Source: Lachnotalea sp. AF33-28 (GTDB taxonomy: Bacteria; Bacillota; Clostridia; Lachnospirales; Lachnospiraceae). From it: DNA of 64,000 nt. The stretch spans positions 462,992-526,991 of the forward strand of contig NZ_QUEE01000001.1 of the NCBI RefSeq assembly GCF_003477885.1, given 5' to 3'. The notes beneath the pieces were generated by a model that saw nothing but the letters and a program-made list of their open reading frames with translations, was not told the origin of the DNA and made no database searches. The translations under genes and the position numbers were made by a program. Below are positions 15,803 through 24,198 of this stretch, one piece after another; positions within the stretch are counted from its first letter, which is position 1; every line of letters starts with the position of its first letter.

Positions 15803-17005
15803 TCAGCCCTCTCTGTAAGGGATTTCAACAATCTGGGTCTGGCGTTTGCTGATCAAGCGGCAGCCGTCATCCGTCAGGATCACATTGTCCTCCACAATCG
15901 CGCAGGGAAGGCCGCCGTCCTGCAGCACTGTGGGCTCCAGCGCATAGATTTCGTTTTTCCTAAGCACCCCGCACATTGCCTTTTTGCTCTTATGAGGCCC
16001 CAGCACCGTCCCGCCGTCGTGGCATTCCAGACCCACCTGATGGCCCACGGAATGGGGGATGTTGGGATATCCGCTGTCCAGTATGGACTGTCTGCCCACC
16101 GCATCCACTTCGTAGCCCTTCATGCCGGGCTTGATCACTTTCAGCACTTCGCCCACCGCCTTAATAGCGGAATCCACACAGTGCTTCACATCCGCCGGCG
16201 CGTGCTCCTCACCGGGCTTCAGGAAATACATGGTGCGGGCGATATCTGAGGTATATCCGTTATAACGGCAGCTGAAATCGATTACCAGCATATCGCCGGG
16301 CTTAATCACATTCTTCGGGGAGGACTTTCTGTGCGACATGCCGCATCTTACCAGAAGCACCATAGGATATTCGTCCGGCTCGCCAATGCCGTTGACACAG
16401 CCCCGTTTTGCCAGTTCATCCAGCATCAGCTGCCCCACATCCGCTTCGCTCATGCCCACATGGATCTTACTAAACACCTCATCATAAATATCCGTGGTGA
16501 TCCGGCTGCACTCCTGCATGATCTCCACTTCACTGGGAGTTTTAACAGCTCTTAAATACTCCAGCATATCAAAACTGCTGGTCTGAACGCGCTCCATCGT
16601 CTCCTTGCCGATGCAGCCGCAAAGCTTGCTATAAAGCCCTTTGGACAGCCCGTCACAGCGGTCGTCTTCGGCAGTCATATTAAGAGCCAGCTTCTTTACA
16701 TCCGCCGCGTCATAGATCTTTTTAAATTCTCCCATAATGGTGTCGGCAGTTACGGCTGTCACTCTGGCATACAGGCCGGAATCCTTAAGCGCTGCCACAT
16801 CGGACTCATCCGCCAGCGCCACATGCTGCCCGTCCTTTGCGATCACGAACAGGACTTCATTCTGCAGCCCCGCGTTGAACAGCAGCTCCAGAGAGGGGTC
16901 CTGTTTTCTTCTGGAGTATACCACCCACATATCCACTCCGTTTTCCGCCATCAGCTTTACCGCCTGATCCAGCTTTTCCCTCGCCACTTCATTTCTGTTG
17001 ATCAT
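15803..17005 (-). CDS. M24 family metallopeptidase (Xaa-Pro dipeptidase-like)
   Basis: 400 aa with a creatinase-N domain (about 1-155) and a complete M24 catalytic domain. Metal ligands: aspartates in VIDFSCRYNGYTSD, histidine in SVGHQVGLE, glutamates in ALEPTV and VEDNVIL. It likely cleaves peptides next to proline. Its start codon follows two tandem copies of the two-hairpin leader repeat, the nearer ending 21 nt upstream. It is in the peptide-uptake operon. Confidence 0.9.
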   Translation of the reverse strand: MINRNEVAREKLDQAVKLMAENGVDMWVVYSRRKQDPSLELLFNAGLQNEVLFVIAKDGQHVALADESDVAALKDSGLYARVTAVTADTIMGEFKKIYDAADVKKLALNMTAEDDRCDGLSKGLYSKLCGCIGKETMERVQTSSFDMLEYLRAVKTPSEVEIMQECSRITTDIYDEVFSKIHVGMSEADVGQLMLDELAKRGCVNGIGEPDEYPMVLLVRCGMSHRKSSPKNVIKPGDMLVIDFSCRYNGYTSDIARTMYFLKPGEEHAPADVKHCVDSAIKAVGEVLKVIKPGMKGYEVDAVGRQSILDSGYPNIPHSVGHQVGLECHDGGTVLGPHKSKKAMCGVLRKNEIYALEPTVLQDGGLPCAIVEDNVILTDDGCRLISKRQTQIVEIPYREG

Positions 17006-17026
17006 TGCTTTCCCATCCTTTCTAAT

Positions 17027-17149
17027 GTCACCAACCGAAGGTTGATGACCTTCGCGCTCATCAGAGCGCTTCCTCTTTCTAATGTCACCAACCGGAGGTT
17101 GATGACCTTCGCGCTCATCAGAGCGCTCCCTTATTCTAATGTCACCGGC
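17027..17149 (-). repeat. Tandem two-hairpin leader repeats before the M24 gene
   Basis: Two full units with a period of 57 bp. Read on the minus strand, hairpin A is GCGCTC-TGAT-GAGCGC (17054-17069 and 17111-17126) and hairpin B is GTCATCAACC-TTC-GGTTGGTGAC (17027-17049) and the same stem with loop TCC (17084-17106). A partial third unit (17141-17149) supplies the TGA stop of the upstream M20 gene. Compared with the atpE copy, the stem changes AGCC/GGCT to AACC/GGTT on both sides, a compensatory change. Confidence 0.85.
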
Positions 17150-18458
17150 CAGAGGTTACGCAGTCCGCCACCGCAGCCGTCAGAATGCGGCTTCCCAGAC
17201 CCACCGAGTCTCTGTGTATTCTTTCATTGCGCCCATGTACCATGAGCACCGCGCTGTCAAAGGTCATATCCCAGTCATAAACCGGACTGTAGCCATATAC
17301 TCTGGCCGAAAGGGGCACGAGAAAACGTCCGTCACTGGAACCCATGGATATAAACGGGAGGAACTCTGTCCTGCCGTCTGAAAACTCCGCCTTTGTGCAT
17401 TTGGACAGGGCGGCGGGCAGACTGCCTTCCACAACGCTTTCATAGCCTTCGCTGAAGGATTCCACCTCATAGGAGGCATCATACATCCTTGCCAGCTCTC
17501 CCGCCACGCGCTCCAGATAATCCCGCCCGTAGCCCGGCAGCAGCCTTACATCCGCTGTAACCACGGTCTCATTCACGTTCTTTCCCTCGATCACGGTAAC
17601 CGTCATCGTGTTCTGCTGCATGGCCTTTAATATCTTGTTCATAAACGGAGACAGGGACCGAGACAGCTCCTCTTCGCTCTTTGCCCCCGCCGCTTTCATC
17701 AGGCGTTCCAAAAACAGTCTCACAGTCTCAAGCCGTCTGCTTTCCAGCTCCATGCCGCCGATATGTTTCACCAAATCCATGGCCCTTACAACTCCGTCCC
17801 CGCTGGTAAAAAAGGGCCCGTTTCCTTCCTTAGCCTTTACATGAAACTTCACAGTAGCCGCCCCTTTTTGTCCCGATTCACACAGATAGAATCTGGAACC
17901 GCCGACGAGAACCGGAAATCCTCCGCCCTCGCTGATCACTTCGCTGTGTTCAAACAGTGCCCGCCCGGTGATCCTTTCGTCTTTCAGGGTAACCTCTCCC
18001 TGCAGCAGCGCCTTCAGCCCACACTCGCTTCCGCTCTCCTCGTCGCAGGTCACGACCAGGTAAACATCCCGGTTCTGATCTTTTTGCAGGGTTTTCAGAT
18101 TCAAAAACGCAGCCAGCTCCATCACCGTCAGCTGCTTTGTATCCACCGTCCCTCTTCCATAGATATATCCGTCTATCTCTCTGGCTTCAAAGGGAGGGCA
18201 GGTCCATTCCGACGGATCGGCTCCCACCACATCGATATGGCTTAAGAGAATCAGGTTGGGGCCTTTTACCGCCCGGGCGGCAGGTATGCATGCCACGAGA
18301 TTCCCTCTTCCGTTTGCTGTTTCCTGTATACAGGATGCGATCTGTTCTCTGTCAAGAAGTGTCTTTATGTACCGCAGCGCCTCCTGCTCATTGCCCGGAG
18401 GATTCGTGGTGTCAATCCTCACCAGGTCTTTCAGACATTCCACAGGGTCAAATTTCAT
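17142..18458 (-). CDS. M20 family metallopeptidase
   Basis: 438 aa from the ATG at 18456-18458 (MKFDPVECLKDLVRIDTTNPPG), with GGGAG upstream; an in-frame start 14 codons earlier is possible but lacks a better site. Zinc-site motifs: LLSHIDVVGAD, GRGTVDTKQ and the catalytic pair in TCDEESGSE. It is close in pattern to the M20 gene at 14519-15799. The last codons read VTSGR and the TGA lies inside a partial copy of the leader repeat, so the repeat seems to have set the C-terminus. Confidence 0.88.
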   Translation of the reverse strand: MKFDPVECLKDLVRIDTTNPPGNEQEALRYIKTLLDREQIASCIQETANGRGNLVACIPAARAVKGPNLILLSHIDVVGADPSEWTCPPFEAREIDGYIYGRGTVDTKQLTVMELAAFLNLKTLQKDQNRDVYLVVTCDEESGSECGLKALLQGEVTLKDERITGRALFEHSEVISEGGGFPVLVGGSRFYLCESGQKGAATVKFHVKAKEGNGPFFTSGDGVVRAMDLVKHIGGMELESRRLETVRLFLERLMKAAGAKSEEELSRSLSPFMNKILKAMQQNTMTVTVIEGKNVNETVVTADVRLLPGYGRDYLERVAGELARMYDASYEVESFSEGYESVVEGSLPAALSKCTKAEFSDGRTEFLPFISMGSSDGRFLVPLSARVYGYSPVYDWDMTFDSAVLMVHGRNERIHRDSVGLGSRILTAAVADCVTSGR

Positions 18459-18596
18459 ATATGCTCCCATCTGCCGGCGTCCTTTAAACACCCGCAACAC
18501 AATTCTCGCTCTTTTGGCACAAAAGGCCGTAAAACCGCCTCATAAAGGAAATACGAAAAGGACCGTGACGATCCTTTTCGTATTTCGAAAGGCTTT

Positions 18597-20279
18597 TTAT
18601 TCTGCCATGTTCCACTTCTCGATCTGATATGTGATGCCGCGGAAATCAACAGCAAAATTCTGTACCTTATCGCTTACGCCTACGATACTGATATTGCAGT
18701 AAAGCGGAATCCAGGGAATATCATCGGAAACAATCTTTGCAATTTTATGGTAACATTCTTCTCTGGCCGACTGCTCTGTAGTTTGAATGGATTCCTCAAA
18801 CAGCTTATCCACCTCCGGGTTGGAGTATGTGATAAAGTTCATGCCGTTGGGCGGGCAGTACTGGGACTGTAAATACGTTCTGTATTCATCCGGATCCACC
18901 TCAACGCCGAAGCCCAGCGTATACATATCAAAATCATCCGCCGTCACCGCTCTCGGATTGCCGTCCGCATCATTGGGAAGCAGTCTGGTAAATGCCAGTG
19001 TCGAGAAATCCTGCTCACGGATTTCCACCTTGATGCCGATGGCCTGCCATGCCTGCTGTACCAGCTGGGACATATCCGCCGCAGCCTGTCCTTTGGTCAC
19101 CATATCATAGGTGAACATAAGCATCTTGCCGTCCTTCTCATAGAAACCGGTAGACGCGTTCTTCGTATATCCGGCTTCCTGAAGGAGTGACTCAGCCTTA
19201 GCAGGATCATAGGGGTAGGAGGTTACATCGTCGGTGTGGGACCAGTGCGTGGTGGGGAAAATATCATCGGTGGCGCTGGCGTATTCCCCATATACGGTCT
19301 TGATCATCTTCTCTTTGTCAAGAGCATAGGACAGGGCCTGGCGAACCTTTATATCTTTCAGGTTTTCGTTGAGCTGGTTCAGACCGATATAGTACATGTT
19401 CATGGTCTCATAGGTTACGGCGCTGGCTCCGTCGGTGCTGTCGAGCATATCAATCTCGGAAGATTCTATGGATTCCACCACATCCACCTCGCCGTTGATC
19501 AGCGCTGCGGTCAGCGTGGTCGCATCCCCAAATTTGTAATATACGGTATCGATGCTGGGCTGGTTTCCGAAATAGTCAGGATTCTTCTCCAGCTGAATAT
19601 ACTGGCCGGACTCCCATTTCACAAATTTATACTTGCCGGTTCCTACAGGAGCGCGGTTAAAGTCCATCTTATCCCATTCTCCGGGAGCCGTATCCTTTAA
19701 CAGATGCTCCGGCAGAATATATGTATACAGCTGTGCGATAAATGCCGCGTTTGCCTCGGTCAGTTCAAAGGTTACGGTGTAGTCGTCCACTTTCTGGATG
19801 CCGGCTACGCTGTCCGCGGTGCCCGCCTTATATTCCTCCGCTCCTACAACAGATGAAACACGTGTGTCCATGCCTCCGATATAGCTGGGATCTGCGAGTG
19901 AAGTGAATGTAAATACGACATCATCGGCTGTGAACGGCTCCCCGTCATGCCATTTCGCATTTTCTACCAGATGTACGGTATACAGTTTACCGTCATCGGA
20001 GATCTCCCAGTTCTTAGCCAGGCGTCCTTCGAACTCAAGGCTCTCTGTGGGGGATACCAGCGGATCAAAAATCATGCACTGTACATTGCTGTCCGGTGTT
20101 CTTGGAAACAGCGTGGGATTCAGGTTCGCCACTTCGGAAACCTGTCCGATTGTAATGCTGCTGGAACCGCCGGTGCTGCCCTGTCCCTCAGTGCCGTTTC
20201 CGGATGTTCCCGCCGAACATGCAGTCAGCATCATGCTTAACGCTAACAGTATCGCGAGTAGAGATTTACTCTTTTTCAT
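18597..20279 (-). CDS. Peptide ABC transporter substrate-binding lipoprotein
   Basis: 560 aa from the ATG at 20277-20279; GGAGG lies 7 nt upstream, while the ATG two codons earlier is too close. A lipoprotein signal peptide ends at lipobox LTAC with the lipidated cysteine near residue 21, followed by a flexible Ser/Gly/Thr linker. The family 5 (OppA/DppA) fold is shown by NLNPTLFPRTPDSNVQ, the LVENAKWHDGEPFTADDVVF region and DPEYRTYLQSQY-like segments. It captures peptides outside the membrane for the adjacent permeases and is the first gene of the operon. A two-hairpin repeat lies 19 nt upstream of its start. Confidence 0.93.
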   Translation of the reverse strand: MKKSKSLLAILLALSMMLTACSAGTSGNGTEGQGSTGGSSSITIGQVSEVANLNPTLFPRTPDSNVQCMIFDPLVSPTESLEFEGRLAKNWEISDDGKLYTVHLVENAKWHDGEPFTADDVVFTFTSLADPSYIGGMDTRVSSVVGAEEYKAGTADSVAGIQKVDDYTVTFELTEANAAFIAQLYTYILPEHLLKDTAPGEWDKMDFNRAPVGTGKYKFVKWESGQYIQLEKNPDYFGNQPSIDTVYYKFGDATTLTAALINGEVDVVESIESSEIDMLDSTDGASAVTYETMNMYYIGLNQLNENLKDIKVRQALSYALDKEKMIKTVYGEYASATDDIFPTTHWSHTDDVTSYPYDPAKAESLLQEAGYTKNASTGFYEKDGKMLMFTYDMVTKGQAAADMSQLVQQAWQAIGIKVEIREQDFSTLAFTRLLPNDADGNPRAVTADDFDMYTLGFGVEVDPDEYRTYLQSQYCPPNGMNFITYSNPEVDKLFEESIQTTEQSAREECYHKIAKIVSDDIPWIPLYCNISIVGVSDKVQNFAVDFRGITYQIEKWNMAE

Positions 20280-20298
20280 ATACATTCCTCCTTATCTT

Positions 20299-20340
20299 GT
20301 CACCAGCCGCAGGCTGATGACCCGCGCACACTTTAGTGTG
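20299..20340 (-). repeat. Two-hairpin leader repeat before the peptide-binding gene
   Basis: Minus-strand hairpin A CACACT-AA-AGTGTG (20327-20340) and hairpin B GTCATCAGCC-TGC-GGCTGGTGAC (20299-20321), 19 nt before the start codon, followed by ACAAGATAAGGAGG. It lies in the operon's leader, downstream of the early terminator. Confidence 0.85.
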
Positions 20341-20425
20341 ACTCCTCTCTTTTTGCGGGTAAGCCGGGAAGCAGTAAAAGCGGATCAATAAAACTTTATC
20401 GCTTCATTGTGATATAGTCCTAAGT

Positions 20426-20470
20426 TAAAAAAAATGCAGAATAGGACGGTTATCCTCCCTTCTGCTCCCT
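20426..20470 (-). terminator. Early terminator / attenuator in the peptide-operon leader
   Basis: On the minus strand GCAGAA-GGG-AGGA and TCCT-A-TTCTGC form a stem, followed by A and a run of eight T. It begins only about 15-20 nt after the predicted start site (near 20480), so it either attenuates the operon or ends a small RNA of about 55 nt. Confidence 0.7.
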
Positions 20471-20486
20471 TGCATTTATGGGTTTT

Positions 20487-20515
20487 ATTTTACCAACAAG
20501 GTTTTTGTATGTCAA
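20487..20515 (-). promoter_or_regulatory. Promoter of the peptide-uptake operon
   Basis: Minus-strand -35 TTGACA (20510-20515) and -10 TAAAAT (20487-20492) with a 17-bp spacer. It drives a leader of about 200 nt that includes an early terminator and the two-hairpin repeat. Confidence 0.8.
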
Positions 20516-20596
20516 GCAATTTTTGAACATTTCAAAAAAATCTACACTTTGCACAGCGAACACCTGATTTTGCCGCGCGGACACAAACTTATGCCG

Positions 20597-20636
20597 AAAA
20601 AAGGCCTGTCCTGCCGGGTTACGGCAGTCAGGCCTG
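20597..20636 (-). terminator. Terminator of the dCMP deaminase operon
   Basis: Minus strand: AGGCCTG-A-CTGCCG pairs with CGGCAG-GAC-AGGCCT, followed by TTTTTT. It lies 16 bp past the dCMP deaminase stop and separates this operon from the peptide operon. Confidence 0.85.
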
Positions 20637-20651
20637 ATCAGCTGTTGCTGT

Positions 20652-21140
20652 CTACAGTTCAATTGTGATTGTTCTTCCGGTCCGATTGTGCTGATAATAG
20701 CGCACGCCGGCGGCATCCATCATCCTCTTGGACGCCTTAACTGCGGAGGTATCGGCATACTTATCGTCAAAGTAAACCACCGTCTTGATGCCTGCCTGTA
20801 TGATCGCCTTGGCGCATTCGTTGCACGGAAACAGCGTCACATACAGCTTGCTGCCCTCCAGGCTGCCCCCGCGGTAATTCAGGATCGCATTGAGTTCGCT
20901 GTGAGTGGTATAGAAGTACTTATTATCGTAGGGATCGTCTTCCCCTTTGCCCCATGGGAACTCGTCATCGGAACAGCCCTTGGGAAATCCATTGTAGCCC
21001 ATGGAAAGGATCTTGTTGTCCGCGCTGACGATACAGGCGCCCACCTGTGTGCTGGGATCCTTTGACCGCTGTCCCGACAGCATGGCAACCCCCATAAAAT
21101 ATTCATCCCAGCTGATATAATCATTTCGCTTCACTGTCAT
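20652..21140 (-). CDS. comEB: dCMP deaminase (ComEB-like)
   Basis: 162-aa zinc cytidine/deoxycytidylate deaminase. The zinc site is THSELNAI (His and the proton-shuttle Glu) plus LFPCNECAKAI (two Cys). It converts dCMP to dUMP for dTTP synthesis. The insert CSDDEFPWGKGEDDPYDNKY, cited once, is usual in Firmicutes dCMP deaminases. It is the last gene of an rpiB-containing operon, an order common in Firmicutes. Confidence 0.93.
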   Translation of the reverse strand: MTVKRNDYISWDEYFMGVAMLSGQRSKDPSTQVGACIVSADNKILSMGYNGFPKGCSDDEFPWGKGEDDPYDNKYFYTTHSELNAILNYRGGSLEGSKLYVTLFPCNECAKAIIQAGIKTVVYFDDKYADTSAVKASKRMMDAAGVRYYQHNRTGRTITIEL

Positions 21141-21177
21141 AGCCTCCTCCGTTTCCTTTTGCGCCAGCCGGCAGTCA

Positions 21178-21606
21178 TCAGCCCTCTATCTTTGCAATAC
21201 GCCTCATATGGCGCTCATCCCCCGAAAACGGAGTGTGCAGGAAGGTATCCACGATCATGACGGCCAGTCCCGGCCCCACAACGCGCCCTCCCATCGCCAG
21301 GATATTGGCATCGTTGTGCTCTCTGGTGGCCTGCGCGCTGAAACAGTCATGGCAGAGCGCGGCACGGATTCCTTTCACTTTATTTGCCGCGATGGAAATG
21401 CCAATGCCGGTGCCGCAGATCAATATGCCCTTTTCATAGGTGCCGTCCGCCACCCCCTGGGCCACAGGTCTGGCGATATCAGGATAATCCACGGCATTCT
21501 CATTGTAGCAGCCAAAATCCCTGTATTCAATTCCCTGGCTGTCCAGATATGCCAGAATCTCCTGTTTCAATACATATCCGCCATGGTCACTTCCTATTGC
21601 AATCAT
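21178..21606 (-). CDS. rpiB: Ribose-5-phosphate isomerase B
   Basis: 142 aa, RpiB/LacAB family. Motifs: IGSDHGGYVLKQ at the N-terminus, the catalytic-cysteine loop LICGTGIGISIAANK, and the conserved HNDANILAMGGRVVG segment, cited by region. It interconverts ribose-5-phosphate and ribulose-5-phosphate in the pentose phosphate pathway. Its start overlaps the phosphatase gene by 4 bp. Confidence 0.95.
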   Translation of the reverse strand: MIAIGSDHGGYVLKQEILAYLDSQGIEYRDFGCYNENAVDYPDIARPVAQGVADGTYEKGILICGTGIGISIAANKVKGIRAALCHDCFSAQATREHNDANILAMGGRVVGPGLAVMIVDTFLHTPFSGDERHMRRIAKIEG

Positions 21607-22061
21607 TCTTTCTCCTCCTGTTTAAACAGTATTTCCGCAATCATCTTTACAAGCAGATCCATGTGCTCATAGAGCATACCGTATTCGGTAAGGGCTCCAT
21701 GGACCTCCAAAACATCGCCCTTCTGTCCGGTAAACGCACGGACAGTGGACACATCGGCCTTATTGCCGAACTGTTCTATGACGGAAACAGCTTCCTTTTC
21801 AGTCATGGTCAGAACCAGAGTATCCGCTGTCAGATCCTCCGCCGAAAGCGGTATGGAAAATTCTCTGTCCACTTCCAGGCGGTTGCTCTTAAGCACCGCG
21901 ATGGCCTTGGGATTCATGGGTTCCGGAAACAGCACCACCAGGCCTCTGGACAGGACTTCCAGCTCATGGCTTCCCCTGATACTTTTAAAAATCGCCTCCG
22001 CCATAATGCTGCGGCAGGTATTCTCCGTACAGACAAAAATCAACTTCTTATAGGACTTCAT
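21603..22061 (-). CDS. Low-molecular-weight protein phosphatase-like (YwlE position)
   Basis: 152 aa with the CX5R active-site loop VCTENTCRS (C11, R17) of low-molecular-weight tyrosine/arginine phosphatases. Its place between sua5/ywlC and rpiB is that of B. subtilis ywlE, a protein-arginine phosphatase; YwlE also has a threonine in the loop (CTGNTCRS). Here glutamate replaces the usual glycine. The usual DPxG general-acid motif near the C-terminus is not evident: the region reads GDVLEVHGALTEYGML. Activity may differ from the family norm. Confidence 0.8.
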   Translation of the reverse strand: MKSYKKLIFVCTENTCRSIMAEAIFKSIRGSHELEVLSRGLVVLFPEPMNPKAIAVLKSNRLEVDREFSIPLSAEDLTADTLVLTMTEKEAVSVIEQFGNKADVSTVRAFTGQKGDVLEVHGALTEYGMLYEHMDLLVKMIAEILFKQEEKE

Positions 22062-22128
22062 ACTGTCTCCCCACTTAAGTGCGATTCATTCCTCCGCCTA
22101 TAGAAGCGTGGAATCCTCATTTATTTTA

Positions 22129-23181
22129 TTAGACCTGAATCAGATGGTAGCCTGCAGCTTTCATAAGCCGGTTCATGATAGCCTGTCCCAGCTGTCCGCC
22201 GTAAAAGCTTTCCGAATAGATCTGTGAGACTTCCTCTTCGTCAAATTCACGCAATGCCGCAAAAAGATTATGAGCGACGGTCTCCTCATCGGCCCTGCGT
22301 CCCATGCATTTGCAGATACCTCCGGGATAGCAGCCCGCAGTTTCTTCGGTGCAGAGCACGCCGACTTTGTTTCCTGCCAGAGATTCTTCCTGAATGTGGT
22401 TATTAATAAAAGAAGAAACCTCCGCGCGGCCTCCCTCCACTATGGTAAGCCCTGCTTTAGGCGCATAATGGCGGTATTTCATCCCCGGCGCTTTCGGGCG
22501 CTCGCCTTCTTTCAGGGGCTCCGTGCAGGCCTTGTCCATCCTGACGCCTTCAAACAGTTTCTTCACCATATCAAGAGATACATAGCCGGGCCTAAGTATC
22601 ACCGGGTCGCTTCCGGTCACATCGATAATTGTGGATTCCAGTCCGATACCCACCTCTCCCCCATCCAGTATCATATCCACCTTTCCTGACAGGTCTTCCT
22701 GCACATGCTTTGCCCTGGTGGGGCTTGGACGGCCGGAGGTATTGGCGCTGGGCGCTGCAATGGGGACTCCGGAAGCGCGGATCAACATAGCCGCAGCCTC
22801 ATGATCCGGCATCCTGACCGCCACAGTATCCAGTCCGCCGGTCGTCTCCGGAGGCACCTTTAAGCTCTTTTTAAAGATCAGCGTCAGGGGGCCGGGCCAG
22901 TACTGATTCATCAAAGTTTCCGCCATGGGGGGGATTTCCGCCACCAGATCCGGCAGCTCCTCCAGATCAGCGATATGAACGATCAGCGGATTGTCAGAAG
23001 GCCTTCCTTTGGCAGCGTATATTTTTTCTGATGCCCGGGCATCCAGCGCATTGCCGCCCAGCCCGTACACCGTTTCTGTGGGGAATGCCACCAGTCCGCC
23101 GGATCTGATGACCCGCCCGGCCTCCATAAATATCTCCTGGCACCTGCCCGTTTCCTCCACATTGTAAACCTTTGTATCCAT
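22129..23181 (-). CDS. ywlC: L-threonylcarbamoyladenylate synthase (Sua5/YwlC)
   Basis: 350 aa from the ATG at 23179-23181 (MDTKVYNVEETG); a GTG three codons upstream is an alternative. The YrdC domain (about 15-205) shows FPTETVYGLGG, KGRPSDNPLIVHI and SANTSGRPSPT. A C-terminal Sua5 domain (about 235-345) with GMKYRHYAPKAGL makes it the long Sua5 form. It makes the threonylcarbamoyl-AMP used for t6A37 tRNA modification. Its leader contains two hairpins. Confidence 0.95.
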   Translation of the reverse strand: MDTKVYNVEETGRCQEIFMEAGRVIRSGGLVAFPTETVYGLGGNALDARASEKIYAAKGRPSDNPLIVHIADLEELPDLVAEIPPMAETLMNQYWPGPLTLIFKKSLKVPPETTGGLDTVAVRMPDHEAAAMLIRASGVPIAAPSANTSGRPSPTRAKHVQEDLSGKVDMILDGGEVGIGLESTIIDVTGSDPVILRPGYVSLDMVKKLFEGVRMDKACTEPLKEGERPKAPGMKYRHYAPKAGLTIVEGGRAEVSSFINNHIQEESLAGNKVGVLCTEETAGCYPGGICKCMGRRADEETVAHNLFAALREFDEEEVSQIYSESFYGGQLGQAIMNRLMKAAGYHLIQV

Positions 23182-23196
23182 ATTAAACACCTGTCT

Positions 23197-23301
23197 GCCC
23201 GCTGCGTCGGGCGGTTGTTATTCTAATGGGGCAGGCGGCACTCTGCCGCCGTCCCTCTTCATACCTTCGGACATTATAACATTATTTTCACAGGCCTTCA
23301 A
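23197..23301 (-). promoter_or_regulatory. sua5 promoter and two-hairpin leader
   Basis: Minus-strand -35 TTGAAG (23296-23301) and -10 TATAAT (23273-23278), spacer 17. Downstream in the leader are stem GGCGGCA-GAG-TGCCGCC (23234-23250) and stem GCCCG-ACGCAG-CGGGC (23197-23212), the latter ending 15 nt before the ATG. The linker CATTAGAATAA is also found beside the leader repeat at 17130-17142, although the stems differ. Confidence 0.65.
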
Positions 23302-23347
23302 GATCTAAGGCTAAATATGACGTTTTACTTAGGTGCTCTAATTGTTA

Positions 23348-24049
23348 CTACTCCAGGTTCAGATACTGCAGTATTCCCATATGTATGGTCCATGCCACCT
23401 TTTCCTGATACTCTTCTGTGGACAGCAGCTCCGCCTCCTCCCAGTTGCTTAAAAAACCGCTTTCCACAATCACAATCGGGCAGGAAGTGTGCAGGAGCAG
23501 GTAATAATTATCATTCGGTTTCGCCTGCCTAGTATTACGGTCCCCCACCACAAAGTCGAACCGCTTCTGCAGCAGCTCCGCCAGCTTTTTGCCTTCCTGG
23601 GAGTTTTTATAGTAAAAGACCTGCGGACCGCACACATATTCTTCATGATAGCTGTTCTGGTGAATGCTGACCACCAGATCCGCGCCGCTCTCTTCAATAA
23701 GTTCACAGCGCTTGTTCATATCATCCCGCTTTTTATTTTTGCTGCCGGAATCGTAGAGTCCCTCGTCCTCATCGCGGGTCATGATGACTTTTATGCCGTT
23801 TTGTTCAAGATACTCCTTGAGTTTCATCGCGACAGCCAGATTAATGTCTTTTTCCAGCTGATTGTTTACGCCCACCTTTCCCGGATCCATTCCGCCGTGA
23901 CCTGCATCTATGACCACCACATAGGCTGACTTTTCCGGGAATGCGGAGGCGCTGGCATAATCGGCCGCATGGCTCGCGATGGCCGCGATGACCATGATCA
24001 TGATCAGGCCCATGGTTACTTCAATCTTATTTTTCATGCTTAAGGACAT
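23348..24049 (-). CDS. cwlD: N-acetylmuramoyl-L-alanine amidase CwlD-like
   Basis: 233 aa with an N-terminal membrane anchor or signal (about 10-30) and an Amidase_3 domain. Zinc and catalytic motifs: VIDAGHGGMDPG, a Glu in NQLEKDINL, SIHQNSYH and IVESGFLSN. CwlD makes muramic delta-lactam in the spore cortex in Bacilli and Clostridia, so this suggests a spore former. It starts at the ATG at 24049 behind AGGAGAAAGG. The 24050-24198 gap shows no gene. Confidence 0.9.
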   Translation of the reverse strand: MSLSMKNKIEVTMGLIMIMVIAAIASHAADYASASAFPEKSAYVVVIDAGHGGMDPGKVGVNNQLEKDINLAVAMKLKEYLEQNGIKVIMTRDEDEGLYDSGSKNKKRDDMNKRCELIEESGADLVVSIHQNSYHEEYVCGPQVFYYKNSQEGKKLAELLQKRFDFVVGDRNTRQAKPNDNYYLLLHTSCPIVIVESGFLSNWEEAELLSTEEYQEKVAWTIHMGILQYLNLE

Positions 24050-24198
24050 CCTTTCTCCTCGTTTTCTACCCTCTTACCATATTCTATTCAGAAGGGCGTG
24101 TCCTTAACCATAGATTGAATCGGCAGCAAAGATTTCACAATCATTATTGGCACTTTACCGCCTCATCGGCAAAGGCTCTGATCAATTCGGTGTCATGC

